Positions 20,199-29,242 of a stretch of 64,000 nt of DNA are shown here, piece after piece. Source of the DNA: Paucibacter_B soli (GTDB lineage Bacteria; Pseudomonadota; Gammaproteobacteria; Burkholderiales; Burkholderiaceae_C). The stretch's first letter is position 1; every line of letters starts with the position of its first letter. The translations under genes were made by a program, and so were the position numbers. The stretch spans positions 186,001-250,000 of the forward strand of contig NZ_JBBHJW010000010.1 in NCBI RefSeq assembly GCF_037482845.1, read 5' to 3'. The notes below the pieces were generated by a model. That model saw nothing but the letters and a program-made list of their open reading frames with translations. It was not told the origin of the DNA and made no database searches.

Positions 20199-21191
20199 TT
20201 AGCCCAGCTCGGCCAGGCGTTTCCTGGCGTCTTCCAGATTGCGCGGGTTGGCCTTCTTGTTGGCAACAAAGCGCTCCAGCAGGGCCTTGGCCTGGACCTT
20301 GTCGCCCTTCATCTGCCAGACCACGCCGAGGCGATGGTCGAAAGGCAGGGCCTCGGCGCCCTCCAGACCGCGGGCACGCTCGAACTGGCGGATCGCCTCG
20401 TCGAGCTGGCCGGTTTCGGTGGCCACGCGGCCGAGGCCATAGCCCGCCACGGCGTGCTGCGGCTGCTCGCGCTGCAACTGCTCGAACCAGGCCTTGGCCT
20501 TGGCGTATTGCTTGTCGCGCAGGTACTGGTGACCCTGCGCCGCCCAGGCCTCGCGCCATTCGGTCTGCAGGCCCAGGTCCTTGCCGGGCTTGAGGCTCGC
20601 CAGCTCGCGTTCGGCCTCGGCATAGTTGTCCTCATGCTGGGCCACGCGTGCGCGCATCAGTTTGGCGTGCTCGGGCATGTCCCGCAGATCCTGGGCCAGC
20701 TCCCTGGCCTTGCTGACGCTGCCGCCGGCCACGCCGGGCGCCATCAGATAGAACTGCTGCAAGGCGCTGCGCATCTCGAAGGAGCCGGGCTCCAGCTCGA
20801 AGGCCTTGCTGAAGGCATCCTTGATCTTGCCGGCCAGGCTCATGGCCTTGAACATGCTGGCGCCCATGGCCTGCGAACCGAGCAACTGGCCCAGCGCATA
20901 GTGGCAGTGCGCGTCCTTGGGCTGGCGTTCGACGCATTGCTGCATGGTCCTGGCGGCCGCATCGAGCCGGGCGCCGTCGCCCGCGTCCAGCGCGCTCAGC
21001 GCCAGCGCCGCGGCGGCCTGGCTGTCGGCCGGGTTGGTGCGCAGGCGCGCCTGCGCCAGCTTGTCGAGTTCCTCCGCCTTGCCGCCCTCCCAGACCGACT
21101 GCAGCTGAGTATCCTTGAACACCGCCGCTTGGGCGGACAGGGCGGTAGCCAGCAAGAGTGAGGCCAGGCACAGAACACGGTGTTTGGGCAT
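20199..21191 (-). CDS. exported TPR protein (member A of a tandem pair)
   Basis: 330 residues from ATG 21191 with signal peptide MPKHRVLCLASLLLATALSAQA. The frame continues further upstream but has no signal and would run into the LysR gene. TPR-like repeats fill the mature chain. It pairs with the paralogue downstream (ten-base gap). A tandem duplication followed by divergence is the simplest origin. Role unknown. Confidence 0.85.
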   Translation of the reverse strand: MPKHRVLCLASLLLATALSAQAAVFKDTQLQSVWEGGKAEELDKLAQARLRTNPADSQAAAALALSALDAGDGARLDAAARTMQQCVERQPKDAHCHYALGQLLGSQAMGASMFKAMSLAGKIKDAFSKAFELEPGSFEMRSALQQFYLMAPGVAGGSVSKARELAQDLRDMPEHAKLMRARVAQHEDNYAEAERELASLKPGKDLGLQTEWREAWAAQGHQYLRDKQYAKAKAWFEQLQREQPQHAVAGYGLGRVATETGQLDEAIRQFERARGLEGAEALPFDHRLGVVWQMKGDKVQAKALLERFVANKKANPRNLEDARKRLAELG

Positions 21192-21225
21192 GAGGGCTTG
21201 GGTGTGAGAGCTAGAGGGTCTGGGT

Positions 21226-22203
21226 TCAACGCCGCCTTGCAAGCTTGGTTGACGGCCCCGAGGTGTGCGCATTGTGCACAGCGCCCACACGCTTGCCAGC
21301 CCTGGCTTTCGGCACTTGCGCCAGCGCCGCCCGCACATGCTCGACAAAGCGCGCCACCACCGGGCTGGCGCCGGCGCGCCAGATCAGGCTGGTCTCGCAG
21401 GCCGGCACCTGCGCCTGCAGCCGCTGGTAGCGCACCCCCGGCCGTTGCAGCGCGCTCAGGCCCTCCGGCACCCAGGCCACCCCCATGCCGGCCGACACCA
21501 GATTGACGATGGTCTGCATCTGGATCGCCTCCTGCGCGATCTGCGGCGTGGCGCCATGGCCGCGGTAAAAGCTCAGCAGCGCGTCGTACAGCGCGGGTGC
21601 GATCTCGCGCGGGAAGATCACCAAGGGTTCGCCCAGCAGCAGCGCCAGCGCCGCCGCCGGCGCCCTGGGCAGCACCAGGCTCTCGGGCAGGGCCAGCACC
21701 ATGGGCTCGACGCTGATGCGCAGGGCCTCGAAGCCGGCCGGCGCGGCGCCGGGCGGGTGGATCACGAAACCGGCATCCAGATCGCCGCGCTCGAAATGAT
21801 GCAGCTGCACGTCCAGCGTGGCCTCGCGCAGGGCCAGCGCAATGCCCGCATGCGCGGCGCGGAAGCCGCGCAACCATTGCGGCAGCTCGCCATAGCCGAC
21901 GGTTGACACGAAGCCCAGGCGCAGGCGCCCATGCAGGCCCGCTGCCGCCGCTTGCAGCAGCGCGGGCAGTTGCTCGACCTCGGCCAGCAGCCTACTCGCC
22001 ACCGGCAGCAGGGCGGCGCCGGCTGGGCTCAGCGCCACCGAGCGCCGGTTGCGCTCGAACAGCGCCACGCCCAGGCTCTGCTCCAGCTTCTGGATCGCCA
22101 TGCTGAGCGGCGGCTGCGTCATGTGCAGGGCCGCCGCTGCACGGCCGTAGTGCAGCTCCTGCGCCAGCACCAGGAATTGCCGCAGACTGCGGTTCTCGAT
22201 CAT
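21226..22203 (-). CDS. LysR family transcriptional regulator, divergent from ilvD
   Basis: 325 residues from ATG 22203. N-terminal winged helix-turn-helix (residues 1-60, FLVLAQELHYGRAAAALHMTQPPLSMAIQKLEQSLG) and a C-terminal effector-binding domain (from about 92, LRLGFVSTVGYGELP). It is transcribed away from ilvD across about 100 bases. The TTGAT-N11-ATCAA site at its own start codon fits autoregulation and control of ilvD. The effector is unknown, possibly a branched-chain intermediate. Confidence 0.88.
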   Translation of the reverse strand: MIENRSLRQFLVLAQELHYGRAAAALHMTQPPLSMAIQKLEQSLGVALFERNRRSVALSPAGAALLPVASRLLAEVEQLPALLQAAAAGLHGRLRLGFVSTVGYGELPQWLRGFRAAHAGIALALREATLDVQLHHFERGDLDAGFVIHPPGAAPAGFEALRISVEPMVLALPESLVLPRAPAAALALLLGEPLVIFPREIAPALYDALLSFYRGHGATPQIAQEAIQMQTIVNLVSAGMGVAWVPEGLSALQRPGVRYQRLQAQVPACETSLIWRAGASPVVARFVEHVRAALAQVPKARAGKRVGAVHNAHTSGPSTKLARRR

Positions 22204-22223
22204 TGATACACCAATCGAATCAA
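22203..22223. promoter_or_regulatory. candidate LysR operator TTGAT-N11-ATCAA
   Basis: TTGAT at 22203-22207 and ATCAA at 22219-22223 form an inverted repeat with an 11-base gap, the T-N11-A shape of LysR sites. It begins at the regulator's start codon, about 80 bases upstream of the ilvD start. Confidence 0.5.
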
Positions 22224-22305
22224 AGCTGCGTTAAACATATATTGGACCAGATGGCAGCACGCTTGCATACTGCGCCCACCTCCCCTTAACCGCCCTCCAC
22301 GCACC

Positions 22306-23985
22306 ATGAGCTACAACCGCCGTTCCAAGAACATCACCGAAGGCGTGGCCCGCGCGCCTAATCGCTCCATGTACTACGGCATGGGCTACCAGGAGAGCGA
22401 CTTCGGCAAGCCCATGATCGGCGTGGCCAACGGTCACTCCACCATCACGCCCTGCAACTCGGGCCTGCAGAAGTTGGCCGATGCGGCCGTCATCGGCCTC
22501 AAAGAGGCCGGCGCGAATCCGCAGGTCTTCGGCACGCCCACCATCTCCGACGGCATGGCGATGGGCACCGAGGGCATGAAGTACAGCCTGGTGTCGCGCG
22601 AGGTGATCTCCGACTGCGTTGAAACCTGCGTGGGCGGCCAGTGGATGGACGGCGTGCTGGTGATAGGCGGCTGCGACAAGAACATGCCCGGCGGCATGAT
22701 GGGCATGTTGCGCGCCAATGTGCCTGCGCTCTATGTCTACGGCGGCACCATCCTGCCCGGCAAGTACAAGGGCCAGGACCTCAACATCGTCAGCGTGTTC
22801 GAGGCGGTGGGCCAGTACAGCGCCGGCAAGATGAGCGAGGAAGACTTCTGCCAGATCGAGCGCCGCGCCATCCCCGGCAGCGGCTCCTGCGGCGGCATGT
22901 ATACCGCCAACACCATGAGCTCGGCCTTCGAGGCGCTGGGCATGAGCCTGCCCTATTCCTCCACCATGGCGAACGTGGAAGACGAGGTGGTGGAGAACGT
23001 GAAGAAGGCCGCGGCGGTGCTGGTCGAGGCCGTCAAGCAGGACCTGAAGCCGCGCGACATCGTCACCAAGCACGCGATCGAGAACGCGGTGGCGGTGATC
23101 ATGGCCACCGGCGGCTCCACCAATGCGGTGCTGCACTTCCTGGCGATCGCCCATGCGGCCGAAGTGGACTGGACGATCGACGACTTCGAGCGTGTGCGCC
23201 GCCGCACCCCGGTGCTGTGCGACCTCAAGCCCAGCGGGCGTTACCTGGCCATCGACCTGCACCATGCGGGGGGCATCCCGGCGGTGATGAAGGAGCTGCT
23301 CAAACACGGCCTGCTGCATGGCGACGCCATCACCATCACCGGCAAGACCGTGGCCGAGAACCTCGCCGAGCTGCCCGAGCTGCGCGCCGACCAGGACGTG
23401 ATACGCCCGGTGACCAAGCCGATCTACGCCGAGGGCCACCTGGCCATCCTGAAGGGCAATCTTTCGCCCGAGGGCTGCGTGGCCAAGATCACCGGGCTAA
23501 AGAACCCCGTCATCACCGGCCCGGCGCGCGTGTTCGACGACGAGCAATCGGCACTGGCCGCCATCATGGCCGGCAAGATCGTCGCCGGCGACGTGATGGT
23601 GCTGCGCTATCTGGGCCCCAAGGGCGGCCCCGGCATGCCCGAGATGCTGGCGCCCACCGGCGCCCTGATCGGTCAGGGCCTGGGTGAGAGCGTGGGCCTG
23701 ATCACCGACGGACGCTTCTCGGGCGGCACCTGGGGCATGGTGGTCGGCCATGTGGCGCCCGAGGCCTATGAGGGCGGCGTGATCGCGCTGGTGCATGAGG
23801 GTGACCGCATCACCATCGATGCGCACCAGTTGCTGCTGGAACTGCATGTGGACGCCGCCGAACTGGCCGAGCGCCGCGCCGCCTGGGTGAAGCCCGCGCC
23901 GCGCTACACCCGCGGCGTGCTGGCCAAGTTCGCCAAGAACGCCTCCAGCGCCAGTTCCGGCGCGGTGCTGGACCGGTTTGAGTAA
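22306..23985 (+). CDS. ilvD: dihydroxy-acid dehydratase
   Basis: 559 residues. It dehydrates dihydroxy acids in valine, leucine and isoleucine synthesis and needs an iron-sulfur cluster and Mg. Conserved blocks: VIGGCDKNMPGGMMG, GSGSCGGMYTANTMS (cluster Cys), VIMATGGSTNAVLH, and the C-terminal TDGRFSGGTWGMVVGHV. The length is near that of the short IlvD type. It is divergent from the LysR regulator and is probably under its control. No other ilv gene is in the window. Confidence 0.95.
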   Translation: MSYNRRSKNITEGVARAPNRSMYYGMGYQESDFGKPMIGVANGHSTITPCNSGLQKLADAAVIGLKEAGANPQVFGTPTISDGMAMGTEGMKYSLVSREVISDCVETCVGGQWMDGVLVIGGCDKNMPGGMMGMLRANVPALYVYGGTILPGKYKGQDLNIVSVFEAVGQYSAGKMSEEDFCQIERRAIPGSGSCGGMYTANTMSSAFEALGMSLPYSSTMANVEDEVVENVKKAAAVLVEAVKQDLKPRDIVTKHAIENAVAVIMATGGSTNAVLHFLAIAHAAEVDWTIDDFERVRRRTPVLCDLKPSGRYLAIDLHHAGGIPAVMKELLKHGLLHGDAITITGKTVAENLAELPELRADQDVIRPVTKPIYAEGHLAILKGNLSPEGCVAKITGLKNPVITGPARVFDDEQSALAAIMAGKIVAGDVMVLRYLGPKGGPGMPEMLAPTGALIGQGLGESVGLITDGRFSGGTWGMVVGHVAPEAYEGGVIALVHEGDRITIDAHQLLLELHVDAAELAERRAAWVKPAPRYTRGVLAKFAKNASSASSGAVLDRFE

Positions 23986-24006
23986 GTAGGTAGGTACAAG
24001 GCGCCT

Positions 24007-24020
24007 GGGGTCAGGTCTTG
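24007..24020 (+). repeat. GGGGTCAGGTCTTG repeat copy between ilvD and the Trp-rich gene
   Basis: An exact 14-base match to the reverse complement of a copy inside comEC (44542-44555), and near-identical to the REP palindrome at 46943. It is in the short gap between the ilvD stop (23985) and the end of the convergent small gene (24024). Here only one arm is present. Confidence 0.6.
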
Positions 24021-24023
24021 CGG

Positions 24024-24272
24024 TCAGCGCCGGCGGCGCTGCTTCTCGCCCTGCCCCAGCGCTTCGAGCGCCTTCTCGCGGCGCGCGGCCTTCTTCTCGT
24101 CCATGCGCTCCATCACCTTCTTCTGCGTGTAGCCATGCGAGTCGGCCCAGGCCCACCAGGCCATGGCCAGGCCGAAAGGCGCCAGCACGACGAGCCAGCT
24201 CCAGTCGACCACGGGCGCCACCGCTGTGAGCTTGAGCAGCAATAGCAGCAGGCCGATGGCTAAGAACCACAT
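24024..24272 (-). CDS. small Trp-rich protein (TIGR04438 type)
   Basis: 82 residues from ATG 24272, which has AAGGAG nine bases upstream; a longer frame starts six codons earlier. One membrane segment (MWFLAIGLLLLLLKLTAV) is followed by a Trp-rich stretch (VVDWSWLVVLAPFGLAMAWWAWADS) and a basic, helical C-terminus (KVMERMDEKKAARREKALEA, ending RRRR). This matches the small Trp-rich protein family of Burkholderiales, of unknown function. It converges on ilvD. Confidence 0.85.
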   Translation of the reverse strand: MWFLAIGLLLLLLKLTAVAPVVDWSWLVVLAPFGLAMAWWAWADSHGYTQKKVMERMDEKKAARREKALEALGQGEKQRRRR

Positions 24273-24435
24273 TGACAACTCCTTTCGCACGCGCGAAGCC
24301 CTGTTGACGTGATGGCGCGGGAACGCGCCTCTACAATCATTTCAGCAGCTTGCTTGACGGGACTGTAGAGCAGTTTGGTCGAGCCGGCGCGAGAGTTAGT
24401 TACCCTTCCTCGTGCATGACCCCCGAAAGGACGCT

Positions 24436-24747
24436 ATGAAGTCGACCCTGATCGCCCTGGCCGCCGTCGCCGCCACCCTGGCCGCACCCGCCGCCTTCGC
24501 CAATGCCGAACTGGCACAAAAGAAGAACTGCATGGCCTGCCATGCGCTGGACAAAAAGGTTGTCGGCCCCGCCTACAAGGACGTGGCCGCCAAGTACGCC
24601 AAGGACAAGGACGCCGCCGCCAAGCTGGCCGACAAGATCATCAAGGGCGGCTCGGGCGTCTGGGGCCCGGTGCCCATGCCCGCCAACACGCAAGTCAGCC
24701 CCGATGAAGCCAAAAAATTGGCCGCCTGGGTTCTGACGGTGAAGTAA
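24436..24747 (+). CDS. small class I cytochrome c (c551/c552 type)
   Basis: 103 residues from ATG 24436, with a purine-rich GAAAGGA upstream. Signal peptide to about residue 23. The CxxCH haem motif CMACH is at 32-36, and an axial Met is likely in WGPVPMPAN (about 78). A short mature cytochrome like this carries electrons between periplasmic partners. It stands alone between the Trp-rich gene and acs, with its own terminator. The 163 bases upstream hold no confident promoter. Confidence 0.93.
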   Translation: MKSTLIALAAVAATLAAPAAFANAELAQKKNCMACHALDKKVVGPAYKDVAAKYAKDKDAAAKLADKIIKGGSGVWGPVPMPANTQVSPDEAKKLAAWVLTVK

Positions 24748-24765
24748 GCGCCCCTGCTCCATAGC

Positions 24766-24790
24766 AAAAGGCCCGCGTCAGCGGGCCTTT
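24766..24790 (+). terminator. rho-independent terminator after the cytochrome c gene
   Basis: AAAGGCCCGC, loop GTCA, GCGGGCCTTT: a ten-base-pair stem at 24767-24790, with T-rich ends on both strands, so it can also serve the convergent acs gene. Confidence 0.85.
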
Positions 24791-24802
24791 GCACTTCCAG
24801 CA

Positions 24803-24878
24803 ACTCACGCTGATCCGGCTTTGCCGGTCAGCCGTGAGTGCCCCCTTGAGGGGGCCGGCGCAGCCGGTAGGGGGTGGG
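24803..24878. repeat. extragenic palindromic repeat element between cytochrome c and acs
   Basis: ACTCACG at 24803-24809 pairs with CGTGAGT at 24833-24839 around a CCGGC/GCCGG centre, giving an imperfect hairpin. A second stem, CCCCCTTGAGGGGG, follows at 24841. The same kind of G-rich element (ending GGTAGGGGGTGGGTCA) is a common intergenic repeat in Burkholderiales, from general recollection. It touches the acs stop codon at 24879. Confidence 0.55.
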
Positions 24879-26846
24879 TCAATAAGCTTGGCCCAACTGC
24901 TCAAGAATGGCGGGATTCTCCAGCGTGCTGGTGTCCTGCGTGACGCTCTCGCCCTTGGCCACCGAGCGCAGCAGGCGGCGCATGATCTTGCCACTGCGCG
25001 TCTTGGGAAGGTTGTCGCCAAAGCGGATGTCCTTGGGCTTGGCGATCGGGCCGATCTCCTTGGCCACATGGTCGCGCAGCTGCTTGGCAATCGCCTTGGC
25101 CTCGTCGCCGGTGGGGCGCGGGCGTTTCAGCACCACGAAGGCGCAGATCGCTTCGCCGGTGGTGTCGTCGGGGCGCCCCACCACCGCGGCCTCGGCCACC
25201 AGCTCGGTGCAGCTGACCAGGGCCGATTCGATTTCCATCGTGCCCATGCGGTGGCCGCTCACGTTCAGCACATCGTCAATGCGGCCGGTGATGGTGAAGT
25301 AGCCGGTCTTCTCGTCGCGGATCGCGCCGTCACCGGCCAGGTAGTAGCCCTTGAGCTCGCTGGGGTAGTAGCTCTTCTTGAAGCGCTCGGGGTCGCCCCA
25401 GATGGTGCGGATCATCGAGGGCCAGGGCTTCTTCACCACCAGGATGCCACCCTGGCCGTTGGGCACGTCATTGCCCAGTTCGTCGACGATGGCGGCGGTG
25501 ATGCCCGGGAAGGGCAAGGTGCAGGAGCCCGGCACCAGCGGCGTGGCGCCCGGCAGCGGCGTGATCATGTGGCCGCCGGTCTCGGTCTGCCAGAAGGTGT
25601 CGACGATGGGGCAGCGGCCGCCACCGATATGCTGGTGGTACCACTCCCAGGCGGCCGGATTGATGGGCTCGCCCACCGAACCGAGGATGCGCAGCGAGCT
25701 CAGGTCGTAGTTCTTCGGATGCACGGCCTCGTTGCTCTCGGCCGCCTTGATGAGCGAGCGGATCGCGGTGGGCGCGGTGTAGAAGATGCTGACCTTGTGC
25801 TTCTGGATCATGTTCCAGAAGCGGCCGGCGTCCGGGTAGGTGGGCACGCCCTCGAACACGATCTCGGTGCCGCCCAGCGCCAGCGGGCCGTAGCTGATGT
25901 AGGTATGGCCGGTGACCCAGCCGATGTCGGCGGTGCACCAGAACACGTCGTCGTCCTTCAGGTCGAAGGTCCATTTGGTGGTCAGCGCCGCATGCAGCAG
26001 GTAGCCGCCGGTGCTGTGCTGTACGCCCTTGGGCTTGCCGGTGGAACCCGAGGTGTAGAGCAGGAAGAGCGGATGCTCGGCCCCCACCCATTCGGGCTCG
26101 CAGCTGCTGGCCTGCCCCTGGATGAGGTCGTGCAGCCACAGGTCGCGGCCCTGCACCCAGTCGATCTTGCCGCCGGTGCGCTGATAGACGATCACGTCCT
26201 TGAGCGAGGGGCAGGCGTTGTCGGCCAGGGCCTCGTCGACGATGGCCTTGAGCGGCAGTTGCTTGCCGCCGCGCACCTGCTCGTCGGCGGTGATCACCAT
26301 CACCGCGCCGGCGTCCTGGACGCGGTCGCGCAGGCTCTGCGCCGAGAAGCCGCCGAACACCACCGAATGCGTCGCGCCGATGCGGGCGCAGGCCTGCATG
26401 GCGGCCACGCCCTCCACCGACATGGGCATGTAGATGACGACGCGGTCGCCCTTCTTCACGCCGCGCGCCTTCAGCGCATTCGCCAGTTGCGACACCTTGG
26501 CGAGCAGCTCGCTGTAAGTGACCTTGCTGACCTCGCCGCCATCGGCCTCGAAGATGATGGCGGTTTTGTCACCCTTGCCCGCCTCGATATTGCGGTCCAG
26601 GCAGTTGTACGAGACGTTCAGCGTGCCGTCCTCGAACCACTTGAAGAACGGCGCCTCGCTGTCGTTGAGCACCTTGGTGAAGGGCGTCTTCCAGCTCAGG
26701 AACTCGCGCGCCAGCCGCCCCCAATAGCCTTCGTAATCGCTTGCTGCCTCCTGGACCAGGGCCTCATAGGCCGCCATGCCCGAGACATGGGCCGTCTTCG
26801 CCGCGGCCTCCGAGGGCAGATACAGCGTTGCGGGTGAATTGCTCAT
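24879..26846 (-). CDS. acs: acetyl-CoA synthetase
   Basis: 655 residues, the normal Acs length. It makes acetyl-CoA from acetate, ATP and CoA through acetyl-AMP. Core motifs: LLYTSGSTGKPKGVQHSTGG, WCTADIGWVTGHTY, DTFWQTETGGHMITPLPG, and the C-terminal KTRSGKIMRRLLR whose Lys is the regulatory acetylation site in the family. It converges on the cytochrome gene. The divergent neighbour at 27010 leaves 163 bases for its promoter. Confidence 0.96.
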   Translation of the reverse strand: MSNSPATLYLPSEAAAKTAHVSGMAAYEALVQEAASDYEGYWGRLAREFLSWKTPFTKVLNDSEAPFFKWFEDGTLNVSYNCLDRNIEAGKGDKTAIIFEADGGEVSKVTYSELLAKVSQLANALKARGVKKGDRVVIYMPMSVEGVAAMQACARIGATHSVVFGGFSAQSLRDRVQDAGAVMVITADEQVRGGKQLPLKAIVDEALADNACPSLKDVIVYQRTGGKIDWVQGRDLWLHDLIQGQASSCEPEWVGAEHPLFLLYTSGSTGKPKGVQHSTGGYLLHAALTTKWTFDLKDDDVFWCTADIGWVTGHTYISYGPLALGGTEIVFEGVPTYPDAGRFWNMIQKHKVSIFYTAPTAIRSLIKAAESNEAVHPKNYDLSSLRILGSVGEPINPAAWEWYHQHIGGGRCPIVDTFWQTETGGHMITPLPGATPLVPGSCTLPFPGITAAIVDELGNDVPNGQGGILVVKKPWPSMIRTIWGDPERFKKSYYPSELKGYYLAGDGAIRDEKTGYFTITGRIDDVLNVSGHRMGTMEIESALVSCTELVAEAAVVGRPDDTTGEAICAFVVLKRPRPTGDEAKAIAKQLRDHVAKEIGPIAKPKDIRFGDNLPKTRSGKIMRRLLRSVAKGESVTQDTSTLENPAILEQLGQAY

Positions 26847-27009
26847 GGTGTCTCTCTCCTGGTCTCAGAATTGAAATAAAGCGCTGGGCGCTACTGTGCG
26901 GCCCGCATCTGACGAACCGCTTACTCTTGTAGAAGACATTCTGCCGTCACCGCAGTGACAGTCACATGCTCTCACTAGAATCCGCCGCCAACAGCCACGA
27001 GAGTTACCA
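26847..27009. promoter_or_regulatory. divergent promoter region between acs and the TIGR00645 gene
   Basis: 163 bases without a gene. They contain CCGTCACCGCAGTGACAGTCAC, a GTCAC/GTGAC inverted repeat near 26945-26965. No reliable -35/-10 pair was assigned. Confidence 0.35.
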
Positions 27010-27612
27010 ATGAGTTCCCAAAGCCAAACCAATCCCAAGCTCGGCCTGCTGCCCAAACTGATCTTCGGCAGCCGCTGGTTGCAGCTGCCGCTCTACCTGG
27101 GCCTGATCCTGGCTCAAGCCGTCTACGTGTTCCAGTTCTGGACCGAGCTGGTGCACCTCATCGAGGCCGCCTTCGGCAACAGCGCCGCGCTCGAGATGCT
27201 GGTCAAGAGCATCGGCTACAAGGCCGACGCCGGCCCGCTCAAGCTCAACGAAACCATCATCATGCTGGTGGTGCTGGGCCTGATCGACGTGGTGATGATC
27301 TCCAACCTGCTCATCATGGTGATCGTGGGCGGCTACGAGACCTTTGTCTCGCGCATGAACCTCGAGGGCCATCCCGACCAGCCCGAATGGCTCAGCCATG
27401 TGAACGCCTCGGTGCTCAAGGTCAAGCTGGCCACCGCCATCATCGGCATCTCGTCCATCCACCTGCTCAAGACCTTCATCAACGCCGACAACTACGCCGA
27501 GAAGACGCTGCTGTGGCAGACCCTGATCCACATCGCCTTCCTGCTCTCGGCGATGGCGATCGCGATGACCGACCGGCTGCTGGCCCACCACGCGCCGGAC
27601 GACAAGCATTGA
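27010..27612 (+). CDS. TIGR00645 (UPF0114/YqhA-like) family membrane protein
   Basis: 200 residues with four membrane segments (LQLPLYLGLILAQAVYVFQF, IIMLVVLGLIDVVMISNLLI and two after residue 135). The family-like block is SNLLIMVIVGGYETFVSRM. Function is not established. It lies 57 bases upstream of the fumarase gene on the same strand, so cotranscription is possible. Confidence 0.88.
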   Translation: MSSQSQTNPKLGLLPKLIFGSRWLQLPLYLGLILAQAVYVFQFWTELVHLIEAAFGNSAALEMLVKSIGYKADAGPLKLNETIIMLVVLGLIDVVMISNLLIMVIVGGYETFVSRMNLEGHPDQPEWLSHVNASVLKVKLATAIIGISSIHLLKTFINADNYAEKTLLWQTLIHIAFLLSAMAIAMTDRLLAHHAPDDKH

Positions 27613-27669
27613 GTCAGCTGCGCCTCGTACACTGAGCCGAGCTTCAACACCTCCCTCCCGGAACGCCCC

Positions 27670-29211
27670 ATGAGTACCACCATCCGCTACAACGATCTGG
27701 TCGACAGCGTTAGCGCCGCCCTGCAGTACATCAGCTACTACCACCCCGCCGACTACATCCAGCATCTGGCGCGCGCCTACGAGCGCGAGCAGAGCGCGGC
27801 GGCCAAGGATGCGATCGCGCAGATCCTCACCAACAGCCGCATGTGCGCCGAGGGGCGCCGCCCGATCTGCCAGGACACCGGCATCGTCAACGTGTTCCTG
27901 AAGATCGGCATGGACGTGCGCTGGGGCGACTTCCCCGGCTCGATCCAGGATGCGATCGACGAGGGTGTGCGCCGTGCCTACAACCATCCCGACAACAAGC
28001 TGCGCGCCTCGGTGCTCTCGGACCCGATCTTCGAGCGCAAGAACACCAAGGACAACACGCCCGCGGTGGTCTTCATGGAGGTGGTGCCCGGCAACAAGGT
28101 GGACGTGATCGTCGCGGCCAAGGGCGGCGGCTCGGAGAACAAGAGCAAGGTCTATATGCTCAACCCGAGCGACAACATCGTCGACTGGGTGCTCAAGACC
28201 GTGCCCACCATGGGCGCTGGCTGGTGCCCGCCGGGCATGCTGGGCATAGGCGTGGGTGGCACGGCCGAGAAGGCCGCGCTGCTGGCCAAGGAAGCCCTGA
28301 TGGACGACATCGATATGTACGAGCTGCTGGCACGCGGCCCGCAGAACAAGCTCGAAGAACTGCGTATCGAGCTCTACGAGAAGGTCAACGCCTTGGGCAT
28401 AGGCGCGCAGGGCCTGGGCGGTCTGACCACGGTGCTGGACGTCAAGATCAAGACCTACCCGACTCATGCAGCGTCCAAGCCGATCGCGATGATCCCCAAC
28501 TGCGCGGCCACCCGCCACGCGCATTTCGTGCTCGACGGTTCGGGCCCCAGCTACTTGACGCCGCCCAGCCTGGATCTGTGGCCCGATGTGCATTGGGCAC
28601 CCGACTACAACAAGAGCCGTCGCGTTGATCTGAACACCCTCACCAAGGCCGAGGTGGCGAGCTGGAAGCCCGGCGACACCCTGCTGCTGAACGGCAAGAT
28701 GCTGACCGGCCGCGACGCCGCGCACAAGCGCATCCAGGACATGCTCGCCAAGGGCGAAAAGCTGCCGGTGGACTTCACCAACCGCGTGATCTATTACGTG
28801 GGACCGGTCGATCCGGTGCGCGACGAGGTGGTGGGCCCGGCCGGCCCGACCACCGCGACCCGCATGGACAAGTTCACCCGCATGATGCTCGAACAGACCG
28901 GCCTGATCGCCATGGTGGGCAAGGCCGAGCGCGGCCAGATCGCCATCGACGCGATCAAGGACAACCAGAGCGCCTACCTGATGGCGGTGGGCGGCGCCGC
29001 CTATCTGGTCAGCAAGGCGATCAAGGCCGCGCCGGTGGTGGGCTTTGCCGACCTGGGCATGGAAGCGATCTACGAGTTCGACGTGGTCGACATGCCCGTC
29101 ACCGTGGCGGTGGACGCCGGCGGCACCAGCGCCCACATCACCGGCCCGGCCGAATGGCAGCAGCGCATTGCCGGCGGCAAGCCGGTGGGGATCCCCGTCA
29201 ACGCGGCCTGA
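27670..29211 (+). CDS. fumA: class I (iron-sulfur) fumarate hydratase
   Basis: 513 residues, the usual class I length. It converts fumarate and malate in the TCA cycle and uses an oxygen-sensitive [4Fe-4S] cluster. Visible cluster Cys positions are in CQDTGIVNVF (residue 67), GWCPPGMLGIG and PNCAATRHAHF. C-terminal beta-domain motifs include GPTTATRMDKFT. The symbol follows the class I enzyme; fumB would be an equally fair label. No class II fumC is in the window. Confidence 0.93.
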   Translation: MSTTIRYNDLVDSVSAALQYISYYHPADYIQHLARAYEREQSAAAKDAIAQILTNSRMCAEGRRPICQDTGIVNVFLKIGMDVRWGDFPGSIQDAIDEGVRRAYNHPDNKLRASVLSDPIFERKNTKDNTPAVVFMEVVPGNKVDVIVAAKGGGSENKSKVYMLNPSDNIVDWVLKTVPTMGAGWCPPGMLGIGVGGTAEKAALLAKEALMDDIDMYELLARGPQNKLEELRIELYEKVNALGIGAQGLGGLTTVLDVKIKTYPTHAASKPIAMIPNCAATRHAHFVLDGSGPSYLTPPSLDLWPDVHWAPDYNKSRRVDLNTLTKAEVASWKPGDTLLLNGKMLTGRDAAHKRIQDMLAKGEKLPVDFTNRVIYYVGPVDPVRDEVVGPAGPTTATRMDKFTRMMLEQTGLIAMVGKAERGQIAIDAIKDNQSAYLMAVGGAAYLVSKAIKAAPVVGFADLGMEAIYEFDVVDMPVTVAVDAGGTSAHITGPAEWQQRIAGGKPVGIPVNAA

Positions 29212-29242
29212 GGCGCTCGCCCGCTTGCCGGCTTGACCTCCC

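Noticed and set aside
24789..26837. 682-codon plus-strand frame over acs
   Set aside because: Antisense of a conserved acetyl-CoA synthetase; no recognisable family.
27004..29136. 710-codon minus-strand frame over fumarase
   Set aside because: Shadow frame; the class I fumarase motifs on the plus strand are complete.
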